Origin: Caryophanales bacterium UBA6865 | GTDB lineage: Bacteria > Bacillota_I > Bacilli_A > RFN20 > CAG-826 | NCBI GenBank assembly: GCA_002449265.1 | Contig: DKCV01000027.1 | Location: 1-6,239, forward strand | Direction of reading: 5' to 3' | Length of the DNA stretch: 6,239 bases | Shown here: in pieces, positions 1 to 5,884 of the stretch | Layout: each line of letters opens with the position of its first letter | How positions within the stretch are numbered: position 1 is the stretch's first letter | Notes under the pieces: model-generated | Seen by the model: the letters and a program-made list of their open reading frames with translations, nothing else | Database searches by the model: none | Told to the model about the DNA's origin: nothing | Made by a program: the position numbers and the translations under genes

Positions 1-51
1 ACATCAATTGAGAACTAACAACTTTTTGGCAATAAAGAAAGTAATGATGTT

Positions 52-732
52 GTGGAGTATGGGGGAGAATGGTATAGGAAAATTGAGGTATCTGGAAAAA
101 AAGGCACTTATGACGATTATTATCTTCATGACGGAAGCAAAGTCGAAAATGGACGAACTTATTATTTGAGATACGAGCCGGTCAAATGGATAACGAAGGA
201 ACTAAAAACCGGTGAAACATTGGCCATCAGCGAAAAAACATTTGGAAGCGTCCAATATGTTGGCGATTTGCAGGAAGTTCGCAAAAAAGGCGATGTTACT
301 ATAGCAAATAACGATTATCGTTATTCGGTGATGCGCTCTTATATAAACGACATCAACGGAAGAGAAGAATTTGGAAGCTGGGGTTGGGACTTCAGTAGAA
401 GTGGCGGCAAAGGCTTAGGAAGCTTACGATTCTTCCTCAACGAGAAAGAGAGAAATATTCTTAAACCATATGACAAATGCTTTGGTGATAAAGTATTCAT
501 TCCTAGCAAGGAAGAATGCGAAGAATTCTTGACCGAAGAGCAAATGAAAGCAGAAGGAACTGACGATATTTCCGTGAGAAAGGCATCTGAAACGACAAAA
601 ACAGTTTCTTATGCAACTAGAACTTCTGGCGGAGGAACCGATATGGTCATTTGCGTGAATAACCAAGGCGAATTCTTTTCCCATACCGCCGATACTTCGA
701 TGAGCTATCGCTTAGCAATTAGAGTCAAATAA
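52..732 (+). CDS. DUF6273-like protein, 3' part of a probably interrupted surface-protein gene
   Basis: Function unknown. The 226 residues (counted from the GTG at 52) resemble the DUF6273 domain found in large secreted or lipid-anchored proteins of gut Firmicutes; this is recognised from memory of the family. Landmarks are YYLRYEPVKW (37-46), an NNDYRYSVMRSYIND block (86-100), DKVFIPSKEE (146-155) and a C-terminal YRLAIRVK where relatives usually have a GVRPAI-type ending. There is no signal peptide or membrane segment, although relatives are normally exported. The GTG at 52 has no clear Shine-Dalgarno sequence. The frame stays protein-like upstream (LFGNKESNDVVEYGGEWYRK) back to an in-frame TAA at 16-18, and the five codons before that (TSIEN) also fit. 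The simplest reading is a longer gene broken by a nonsense change and continuing beyond the left edge, so this may be a pseudogene fragment. A terminator follows 14 bp after the stop. Confidence 0.6.
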   Translation: MEYGGEWYRKIEVSGKKGTYDDYYLHDGSKVENGRTYYLRYEPVKWITKELKTGETLAISEKTFGSVQYVGDLQEVRKKGDVTIANNDYRYSVMRSYINDINGREEFGSWGWDFSRSGGKGLGSLRFFLNEKERNILKPYDKCFGDKVFIPSKEECEEFLTEEQMKAEGTDDISVRKASETTKTVSYATRTSGGGTDMVICVNNQGEFFSHTADTSMSYRLAIRVK

Positions 733-746
733 AGAACAAACTTCGT

Positions 747-787
747 ATCCCTTATGGGCGTTCTCATAAGGGATTTCTTTTTTTATT
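747..787 (+). terminator. Rho-independent terminator after the DUF6273-like gene
   Basis: A perfect 10-bp stem is formed by ATCCCTTATG (747-756) and CATAAGGGAT (765-774) around an 8-base loop. A T-rich tail (TTCTTTTTTTATT) follows at once. It lies just after the stop codon at 730-732 and should separate this gene from the membrane-protein gene downstream. Confidence 0.9.
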
Positions 788-886
788 TAGCATTTAATTG
801 ACAAAGGTGTCACTTAGTTTTAGCCTTGATTCGGCCAATAAAAAGATACATGTCTTAATTAAAATGGCCACCGATAAAATTCACTT

Positions 887-891
887 GAGGG
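887..891 (+). promoter_or_regulatory. ribosome binding site that fixes the start at 900
   Basis: GAGGG lies 8 bases before the ATG at 900. The same frame is open back to a TTG at 798, but that TTG has no comparable site and the residues it would add do not look like a conserved N-terminus. The site therefore favours the ATG at 900. Confidence 0.7.
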
Positions 892-899
892 TAATTTTT

Positions 900-2036
900 A
901 TGAAAAAGGATTTAGGTTTCAAAATTTCGTTAGGCATTTCTGGCTTTTTGTTCCTCGCTTCAGTGCTTTTGATTTGCATTGGTGGGGCGATAGGGGCGAT
1001 TCCTAGCTCTCTAGCCACTGAGCAAGCATATGGGCCGATTGCTGCAATTTCGCTTTATTTTGCTGGATTCGCTTTCGACTTCACCTCTTTTTGGTCGATT
1101 ATGTCTTTTGCATGGTTTTTGGTTGTCATCGTTTTATTTGCTATTTCGCTCGCGATATTTATTCGCCGTAAAAAATACGATTTCATTTTTGTCTCAGTTG
1201 GCTTGCTTTTGACTTTGCTTTTCTTACCATATTTGATTGTCTTACTTGGTCAATTGGCGAGTGCAGGAAAAGCATCAGACACATCGATTTGGCTTCTTAT
1301 TTTTGCGCTTGATACTGACATTATCTCGGTTTATGCGCTTTTCTTAGCGATTATTTTGAAGGATAAGCCAGTTGAAGTCACTGAAGCTAAGGAAGAGACA
1401 ATTGCTGAGAGCAATAGCGATACTCCTTCTGAAACACCGATAGAAACGAAAGAAGAAGCCGTTAATGAAGAGACGAAACTAGAAGAAACGAAAGAACCTA
1501 TTCAAGAAGAAACATCTTTCGAGACGAAGGAAGAGCCTACTATCGAAGAAAAAGAAGTGAGCGATACCCCGAGTGAGGGAATAACGGCTTCTAGCGACAC
1601 AAAGAGCGATTTGTTCGCTACCCTCAAAAATCGCCATACAGCAAATTTTGAGACTCGCTTAAAGAATAGCGAATTTGATTTGCGTCATAAGTATTACGAT
1701 TTGCGCGATTACATTAAATCATATGGGCTCCATAACCGCGTCTCAATCCCAGGCGATACCTTCTCCGCTCATCGCAAAAAATACGTTTTCCTCACCATCA
1801 AAGGCAAACACATCAAGGCGAATTTTGCTTTGAACCCTTCTGATTATGCGGATAGCCCACTTCCTGTGACGCGCGAAACCTCCAAAAAATACGAAGATTT
1901 GCCGCTTGGCTTCAAGATTCGCTCCGATCTTTCTTATCGCCGCGCGTTAAGGCTCGTGGATGATATGCTTACCAAAGCGGGTTTCACTAGAGAAGATAAA
2001 CCCATCAAAAATACGCAAGACAACCTAGAAAAATAG
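900..2036 (+). CDS. uncharacterised four-helix membrane protein with acidic linker and basic C-terminal domain
   Basis: I do not recognise a named function. Counted from the ATG at 900 the protein has 378 residues. Four hydrophobic segments are visible at about 9-34, 66-88, 94-119 and 129-153, the second ending in a basic FIRRKK turn. Residues 155-235 form a low-complexity linker rich in Glu, Thr, Lys and Ser, with recurring ETKEE-type units. Residues 250-362 form a compact basic domain: FETRLKNSEF, YYDLRDYIKSYGLHNRVS, a FLTIKGKHIKANFALNP core, then KKYEDLPLGFKIRSD and a closing helix. This C-terminal part resembles an uncharacterised domain of Firmicutes proteins that share the order IRGKTL, LALDP, Y..VP, IKSD, as far as I recall. 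The protein probably sits in the cytoplasmic membrane with linker and domain in the cytoplasm, but topology is inferred. It appears monocistronic, with terminator-like hairpins on both sides. No sign of decay. Confidence 0.8.
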   Translation: MKKDLGFKISLGISGFLFLASVLLICIGGAIGAIPSSLATEQAYGPIAAISLYFAGFAFDFTSFWSIMSFAWFLVVIVLFAISLAIFIRRKKYDFIFVSVGLLLTLLFLPYLIVLLGQLASAGKASDTSIWLLIFALDTDIISVYALFLAIILKDKPVEVTEAKEETIAESNSDTPSETPIETKEEAVNEETKLEETKEPIQEETSFETKEEPTIEEKEVSDTPSEGITASSDTKSDLFATLKNRHTANFETRLKNSEFDLRHKYYDLRDYIKSYGLHNRVSIPGDTFSAHRKKYVFLTIKGKHIKANFALNPSDYADSPLPVTRETSKKYEDLPLGFKIRSDLSYRRALRLVDDMLTKAGFTREDKPIKNTQDNLEK

Positions 2037-2048
2037 TGTATGGCTATT

Positions 2049-2086
2049 CGTTTCCTCTTTTTCGAGGGGACGTTTGAAGAATTTTT
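2049..2086 (+). terminator. probable terminator of the membrane-protein gene
   Basis: A 9-bp stem pairs CGTTTCCTC (2049-2057) with GAGGGGACG (2064-2072), including two G-T wobbles, around a TTTTTC loop. It begins 12 bases after the TAG at 2034-2036. The tail is a poor T-tract (TTTGAAGAATTTTT), so termination may be leaky. Confidence 0.5.
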
Positions 2087-2104
2087 AGGCCTAGTTATTC
2101 GTTA

Positions 2105-2162
2105 GGCTAGGAATGGAATGGATTTAATATCTAGGCTTGATGGGTCTATTCTATTCCAAGCT
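2105..2162. repeat. long imperfect inverted repeat / hairpin
   Basis: GGAATGGAATGGA (2110-2122) pairs over 13 positions with TCTATTCTATTCC (2145-2157), with only two G-T wobbles. Past one mismatch, the outer bases 2105-2108 pair with 2159-2162. The 22-base loop is not followed by a T-run, so it is not a standard terminator. The wobbles lie on one strand reading, which fits RNA folding of a plus-strand transcript. Confidence 0.55.
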
Positions 2163-2353
2163 GATTTAACTTCTGTTCATTAAGTTTGACGAAGGGAAAA
2201 AGACATCCATCCTTACTCTACGATAAAATGCGATTTCTAAAATTTCATTATCGTAAAACGGTTTTATAGTTGGTTATATTCTTTGATTTTCTCTTTGCTT
2301 TAAAAGAAAAATCCGAACTTTCGCGGTTAGTTTGTCATTTAACGAACGAATAA

Positions 2354-2367
2354 TTTAAGGCCTTAAA
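2354..2367. repeat. 14-bp perfect palindrome upstream of the tRNA promoter
   Basis: TTTAAGGCCTTAAA is its own reverse complement. It ends 13 bases before the proposed -35 element of the tRNA-Val promoter, where an operator or activator site could lie. No known regulator is assigned. Confidence 0.4.
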
Positions 2368-2380
2368 GGATAACTCTCTC

Positions 2381-2409
2381 TTCAAACATTCGCTTTGGAG
2401 TAGTAATAT
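2381..2409 (+). promoter_or_regulatory. candidate promoter of the tRNA-Val/tRNA-Thr unit
   Basis: TTCAAA (2381-2386) and TAATAT (2404-2409) are separated by 17 bases and each match the sigma-A consensus at four of six positions. Transcription would start near 2416, a few bases before the mature tRNA-Val end at 2419. Confidence 0.45.
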
Positions 2410-2418
2410 TCTCTTCGC

Positions 2419-2493
2419 GGGTGTTTAGCTCAGCGGGAGAGCGCTTCCTTCACACGGAAGAGGTCGGAGGTTCGACACCTCTAACACCCACCA
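2419..2493 (+). tRNA. tRNA-Val (anticodon CAC)
   Basis: A complete cloverleaf can be drawn. The acceptor stem pairs GGGTGTT with AACACCC, followed by discriminator A and an encoded CCA. The D arm starts with TAGCTCAG, and the anticodon stem CTTCC/GGAAG encloses TTCACAC with anticodon CAC, reading GUG. The T stem GGAGG/CCTCT encloses TTCGACA. It is the first gene of a two-tRNA unit, only three bases before tRNA-Thr, so both are probably cut from one transcript. Confidence 0.95.
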
Positions 2494-2496
2494 TGT

Positions 2497-2572
2497 GCCG
2501 TCTTAGCTCAATTGGCAGAGCAATTGATTTGTAATCAATAGGTTGGTGGTTCGATTCCGCTAGACGGCACCA
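2497..2572 (+). tRNA. tRNA-Thr (anticodon TGT)
   Basis: The acceptor stem pairs GCCGTCT with AGACGGC, followed by discriminator A and an encoded CCA. The D arm contains TAGCTCAATTGG. The anticodon stem ATTGA/TCAAT encloses TTTGTAA, giving anticodon TGT for ACN codons, mainly ACA. The T loop is TTCGATT on a stem with two G-T pairs. A terminator begins 14 bases after the CCA, closing the Val-Thr unit. Confidence 0.95.
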
Positions 2573-2585
2573 ATTAGAAACGATT

Positions 2586-2612
2586 GAAGCGGCGCAATGC
2601 CGCTTCTTTTTT
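2586..2612 (+). terminator. Rho-independent terminator of the tRNA-Val/Thr unit
   Basis: GAAGCGGC (2586-2593) pairs perfectly with GCCGCTTC (2599-2606) around a GCAAT loop, followed by six T. This GC-rich 8-bp stem with a clean T-run is a strong terminator and isolates the tRNAs from guaB. Confidence 0.93.
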
Positions 2613-2719
2613 GATTCTTTGGTAACAAACAGGCGAAAGGTAAACGCTTTCTCTAATTCTAGTGGGCGAGAAAAGAGAAAAAGGTTTATCATGATTCAAA
2701 TATTTATTAGAGGGCATAT

Positions 2720-3850
2720 ATGAAACTAGACAATCTCCGTTTAGGATTAACCTATGACGACATCTTGCTTGTACCTCAAAAATCAAGCGTCACCCCATCC
2801 GAAGTCGATATTTCTTCTCGTTTGACGAAAAATATCACCTTAAAAGTACCTCTTCTTTCTGCGGCGATGGACACAGTGACAGAAAGCAAGCTTGCAACTA
2901 CTTTAGCGGAGCTAGGCGGACTTGGTATCATCCATAAAAACATGACGATTGAGCGCCAAGCCAAAGAAGTAAAAAACGTAAAGGAACATAAGCATAGTGA
3001 GGAATGCCCATTAGCGACCCTCGATAAAGAGGGGAGACTATGCGTAGGGGCTGCGATCGGAGTCGCTACCAATACCTTGGAGCGAGTCAAAGCATTAGTC
3101 GAAGCGGGCGTAGATGTGCTTTGCCTTGATAGCGCGCATGGCCATTCCTTTAATATCATTGAAATGGCAAAAGCCATTAAGAAAGCGTATCCTACGATTG
3201 ATTTAATCGCGGGGAATATCGTAACGAAAGAAGCTGCGCTTGATTTAATCTTAGCGGGCGTAGATGCAGTTAAGGTCGGCATTGGCCCAGGGAGCATTTG
3301 CACAACGCGCGTCATCGCTGGAGTAGGGGTCCCGCAAGCTAGCGCAGTAGAAGAAGTAGTTTCGGTTTGTAAGGACAAAGGCATTGGTGTGATCGCTGAT
3401 GGCGGGATCAAGTATTCTGGCGATATTGTTAAAGCCCTTGCTTTGGGCGCAAGTTGCGTGATGCTTGGCGGATTATTTGCAGGCACATTAGAAGCGCCAG
3501 GAGAGATCATTCACGAGAACGGCAAAGATTATAAATCCTATGTGGGGATGGGCTCACTCGTCGCGATGGAGCGAGGAAGCGCTGACCGTTATTTCCAAAA
3601 GAACGGTACTCCGACCAAAAAGCTAGTTCCTGAAGGAATCGAAGCGAGAGTCCCTTATAAAGGCTCCATTAGCGAGATTGTCTATCAACTCGTTGGCGGC
3701 ATCCGTAGTGGCATGGGATATTGTGGGGCGAAGACCCTCCCCGATTTATTTAATAAATCCGTCTTTGTGCGTATCACAAATGCCGGCTTAAAGGAATCGC
3801 ATCCTCATGATGTCACACTTAGCGCGGATGCGCCCAATTATCACCGCTAA
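2720..3850 (+). CDS. guaB: IMP dehydrogenase lacking the CBS (Bateman) domains
   Basis: Oxidises IMP to XMP with NAD+, the committed step of GTP synthesis, in the cytoplasm. The 376-residue protein is a single TIM-barrel: N-terminal LTYDDILLVP (10-19) and LLSAAMDTVTE (45-55), the catalytic loop GPGSICTTR with Cys194, the IMP phosphate site IADGGIKYSGD (225-235), the mobile flap GMGSLVAMERGS with the Arg290-Tyr291 pair (DRYF), PEGIEARVPYKG (304-315), and the ending ESHPHDV. The Arg-Tyr pair and flap favour IMPDH over GMP reductase. Usual bacterial IMPDHs are about 485-490 residues; here the roughly 120-residue CBS pair is replaced by a short linker (about 84-107), so the normal adenine/guanine nucleotide control through that module should be absent. 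AGAGGG lies 5 bases before the ATG. No purine riboswitch was recognised upstream. rarA follows after 25 bp. Confidence 0.96.
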   Translation: MKLDNLRLGLTYDDILLVPQKSSVTPSEVDISSRLTKNITLKVPLLSAAMDTVTESKLATTLAELGGLGIIHKNMTIERQAKEVKNVKEHKHSEECPLATLDKEGRLCVGAAIGVATNTLERVKALVEAGVDVLCLDSAHGHSFNIIEMAKAIKKAYPTIDLIAGNIVTKEAALDLILAGVDAVKVGIGPGSICTTRVIAGVGVPQASAVEEVVSVCKDKGIGVIADGGIKYSGDIVKALALGASCVMLGGLFAGTLEAPGEIIHENGKDYKSYVGMGSLVAMERGSADRYFQKNGTPTKKLVPEGIEARVPYKGSISEIVYQLVGGIRSGMGYCGAKTLPDLFNKSVFVRITNAGLKESHPHDVTLSADAPNYHR

Positions 3851-3866
3851 TCGTTTTTGCTATACT
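3838..3866 (+). promoter_or_regulatory. extended -10 promoter for rarA, giving a near-leaderless mRNA
   Basis: TATACT (3861-3866) matches the -10 consensus at five of six positions and is preceded by TGC, forming an extended -10. TTATCA (3838-3843), overlapping the end of guaB, is a 17-base-spaced -35 with four matches. Transcription should start near 3873, two to four bases before the rarA ATG at 3876. Confidence 0.65.
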
Positions 3867-3875
3867 TACTAAAGT

Positions 3876-5156
3876 ATGTTAGAACCTCTCGCGTTTCGCG
3901 TTCGCCCTGAAACATTAGATGACGTCATCGGGCAAAAAGAATTGGTTGGCCCAGATGGCTTTTTAAGGCGCTCCGTTACAAAGAAAGCGCCGGTTTCGAT
4001 GATTCTTTTCGGTCCGCCTGGTACGGGCAAAACGACGATCGCGATGGCTTATGCAAGATCGATGGGGATACATTTTGCGGTTTTAAACGCAGTAACGACC
4101 GATAAAAAAGAGATGCAGCAAGCGATTGAAGACGCAAAGCTATTTGGGCACGCGATTATCATCATGGATGAAGTGCATCGCCTTGATAAAGCAAAACAAG
4201 ATTTATTACTACCATATGTCGAAAACGGCACCTTCTTTTTGCTTGGGGCAACAACCGCGAATCCCTATATTTCGATTAATCGCGCGATTCGAAGCCGTTG
4301 CCGCGTTTTTGAGATTAAGCCCTTAAGCGAAGAAGAGGTGGTAATTGGTTTAAAGCGGGCTTTGTCCTCGCCTAAAGGTCTTAATAACGAGATTTCTCTT
4401 TCAGAAGATGGGCTCAAATATATCGCCACATTAGCGGGCGGCGACCTTCGCTTTGCCCTCAATATGCTAGAAGAAGCCGCAATTCAATTCGATAAAGGCT
4501 CTTCTATTGGAATAGAAGAACTTAAGAAAATCGAACGAGTTCCTAACTTTGCGATGGATAAAGACGAAGAAGAGCATTACGATTCGGTATCTGCTCTTCA
4601 AAAAAGTATCCGTGGGAGCGACGCGGATGCGGCTTTATATTATTTGGCGCGCCTATGCATCGCTGAAGATCTTGATTCGATAAAAAGAAGATTGCTCGTT
4701 ACTGCTTATGAAGATGTGGGTTTAGCCAATCCTAGCGCGGTGATGCGCTGCCAACTTGCGATAGAGGCCGCTGAGAAAGTCGGATTCCCCGAAGCGGTGA
4801 TTCCGCTCGGGTTTACGGTTTGCGAGCTTGCTTTGTCCCCCAAATCGAAAGCCTCTTGTTTGTCGATTGAAGACACGATGTCTTACGCTGCCTCTAAGCC
4901 TTTTATGGTGCAAGATTATCTAAAATTAACGCCTGTGAATATGCTAGAAGAAGATAAATATCCTTATGACCGCCCCGATTTATGGGAAAAGATTCAATAT
5001 CTACCCGAATTTATGAAGAACATGCAGTTTTATAAACCGAATAAGATGAGTCGTTCCCAATACGAAAAAGCATTAAACGATAATTACGAAAAAATGCGGA
5101 AAAACGGGCGTAGCAGTCATTTGTCTTTCTTAAAGAAAGACAAAAAAGCAGATTAA
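3876..5156 (+). CDS. rarA: replication-associated recombination protein A (AAA+ ATPase, MgsA/YrvN family)
   Basis: An AAA+ ATPase related to clamp-loader subunits and to eukaryotic WRNIP1; the family acts as a tetramer at stalled forks and on single-stranded DNA ends with SSB. At 426 residues it has the usual family length. Visible motifs are the N-terminal PLAFRVRPETLDDVIGQ (4-20), Walker A GPPGTGKT (46-53), Walker B IIIMDE with DEVHR (94-102), sensor 1 ATTANP (125-130), arginine-finger region RAIRSRCR (136-143) and sensor 2 GGDLRFALN (188-196, Arg192). A C-terminal oligomerisation part follows, with AYEDVGLANPSA and DRPDLWEKIQYLPE. The start is firm because the PLAFR N-terminus is conserved, yet no Shine-Dalgarno sequence precedes it; the mRNA is probably leaderless. 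It follows guaB by 25 bp with no terminator between them, so read-through from guaB is also possible. The last codons lie on a 10-bp inverted repeat. Confidence 0.96.
   Translation: MLEPLAFRVRPETLDDVIGQKELVGPDGFLRRSVTKKAPVSMILFGPPGTGKTTIAMAYARSMGIHFAVLNAVTTDKKEMQQAIEDAKLFGHAIIIMDEVHRLDKAKQDLLLPYVENGTFFLLGATTANPYISINRAIRSRCRVFEIKPLSEEEVVIGLKRALSSPKGLNNEISLSEDGLKYIATLAGGDLRFALNMLEEAAIQFDKGSSIGIEELKKIERVPNFAMDKDEEEHYDSVSALQKSIRGSDADAALYYLARLCIAEDLDSIKRRLLVTAYEDVGLANPSAVMRCQLAIEAAEKVGFPEAVIPLGFTVCELALSPKSKASCLSIEDTMSYAASKPFMVQDYLKLTPVNMLEEDKYPYDRPDLWEKIQYLPEFMKNMQFYKPNKMSRSQYEKALNDNYEKMRKNGRSSHLSFLKKDKKAD
5120..5144. repeat. perfect inverted repeat over the rarA 3' end
   Basis: TTTGTCTTTC (5120-5129) pairs with GAAAGACAAA (5135-5144) around TTAAA. 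It lies inside the last rarA codons (encoding LSFLKKDK). No T-run follows it, so it is at best a weak terminator or an mRNA 3' structure. I see no better terminator between rarA and the tRNA-Leu promoter. Confidence 0.5.
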
Positions 5157-5255
5157 TGTTACTCTAAATCGATTTATTTTGGATTTGAATCACGATAAGA
5201 GCCCTTATGACTTATATTCCCTTTTCAAACCTACTTCTCCTGAATGATTTTTCTT

Positions 5256-5284
5256 TTGTTTTAGTGAGGATTGACGCTTATAAT
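5256..5284 (+). promoter_or_regulatory. tRNA-Leu promoter
   Basis: A perfect TATAAT (5279-5284) has TTGTTT (5256-5261) 17 bases upstream. The predicted start is near 5291, three bases before the tRNA. The TTGACG at 5271-5276 is too close to this -10 to be its -35. Confidence 0.7.
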
Positions 5285-5293
5285 AATCGCGCT

Positions 5294-5377
5294 GCGCCTG
5301 TGGTGGAATGGTAGACACGTTAGACTTAGGATCTAATGAGGCGACTCGTACAGGTTCAACTCCTGCCAGGCGCACCA
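5294..5377 (+). tRNA. tRNA-Leu (anticodon TAG)
   Basis: A class II tRNA of 84 bases including the encoded CCA. The acceptor stem pairs GCGCCTG with CAGGCGC, followed by discriminator A. The anticodon stem TTAGA/TCTAA encloses CTTAGGA with anticodon TAG, reading CUN codons. The long variable arm (TGAGGCGACTCGTA region) and the T loop TTCAACT are typical. It has its own promoter and terminator. The DNA beyond it is decayed and includes transposase debris, but I found no copy of the tRNA 3' end downstream that would mark an attachment site. Confidence 0.95.
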
Positions 5378-5390
5378 AATAGAAAGATTG

Positions 5391-5415
5391 ACTTCCGGGA
5401 AACTGGAGGTTTTTT
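5391..5415 (+). terminator. Rho-independent terminator of tRNA-Leu
   Basis: ACTTCCGG (5391-5398) pairs with CTGGAGGT (5403-5410), with two G-T wobbles, around a GAAA tetraloop. A run of six T closes it (5410-5415). It starts 13 bases after the CCA. Confidence 0.85.
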
Positions 5416-5884
5416 CATTATTGAGACTATGCTTTCCCCAATCGAATGCAAAGGTCGTTATTTAACAATCCCGTATGAAAAAAAGCCATCCATATAGGCG
5501 GCAGGCCCATTCCCCGAGGGCAAGAAAAGGCAGGGTTTTAAATAAAAAACTCCTCCCTTGATTGTTGTAGCGTACATTTATTCAGAGAGACGCAGCAGGG
5601 GGTATTAATTAAGGACACTTACAATAGGTCGCTATTGCCTACCTACATCAAGTAACCGTTCTTCTAATCGGGTGGCATAGCAATCATATTGTCATTGTAT
5701 TGATAATCGGTTATGAGCTACTAATCACGTCATTAGGACAATCTGTCTAGTGAATTGGTTGGAGCGTCTATTTTAAGGTTATCAGTGCATTGTCACTCCC
5801 AAGTCGATTGAAAAAATGCTATATTTATATCATAAGTGACGGAAATAGGAGAGCATTCTATGACTTACTCTGAGGCAATCAATG

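Larger units (their letters stand above)
2087..2380. other. gene-free stretch rich in inverted repeats
   Basis: No ORF with a credible ribosome site is present here on either strand. The region holds a long hairpin (2105-2162), a second inverted repeat pairing TACGATA..ATG (2219-2230, two-base bulge) with CATTATCGTA (2246-2255), an odd palindrome TAAAACGGTTTTA (2254-2266), and a perfect palindrome at 2354-2367. It separates the membrane-protein gene from the tRNA promoter. A structured RNA, a decayed gene or plain spacer are all possible; I cannot choose between them. Confidence 0.5.

Noticed and set aside
424..684. 86-codon minus-strand ORF opposite the DUF6273-like gene
   Set aside because: Shadow frame, rich in Cys/Phe/Ser, with no ribosome site and no recognisable motif.
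798..826. Promoter with TTGACA (798-803) for the membrane-protein gene
   Set aside because: The -35 is perfect, but 17 bases downstream is only TAGCCT, matching three of six positions. TAAAAT at 875-880 is a better -10 but has no partner -35. Neither is firm enough to list.
798..899. TTG start at 798, giving a 412-residue version of the membrane protein
   Set aside because: It lacks a ribosome site, while the ATG at 900 has GAGGG at the right spacing followed by MKKDLGFKIS and the first membrane helix. The TTG is part of a TTGACA that looks more like a -35 hexamer.
2230..2271. 13-codon ORF starting ATG CGA TTT in the gene-free stretch
   Set aside because: There is no ribosome site, and it lies inside an inverted repeat.
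2613..2719. Purine riboswitch or PurR box upstream of guaB
   Set aside because: I looked for conserved riboswitch loop motifs and for a PurBox pair and saw neither. The only symmetry is a weak TTTCTC/GAGAAA pair.
2450..2786. Minus-strand ORFs over the tRNA genes and the guaB start
   Set aside because: They run through two well-formed tRNA genes and a terminator. Their products, such as RNHQ-like stretches, are typical of translated tRNA sequence.
2776..3510. Long minus-strand ORF opposite guaB
   Set aside because: It is a shadow of the guaB reading frame. Its translation is low-information, has no recognisable domain, and guaB is certain on the other strand.
5634..5700. Minus-strand open stretch reading YDCYATRLEERLLDVGRQ
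   Set aside because: It looks protein-like but is bounded by stops after about 19 codons, has no start and no ribosome site. It may be decayed coding DNA but is too short to call.
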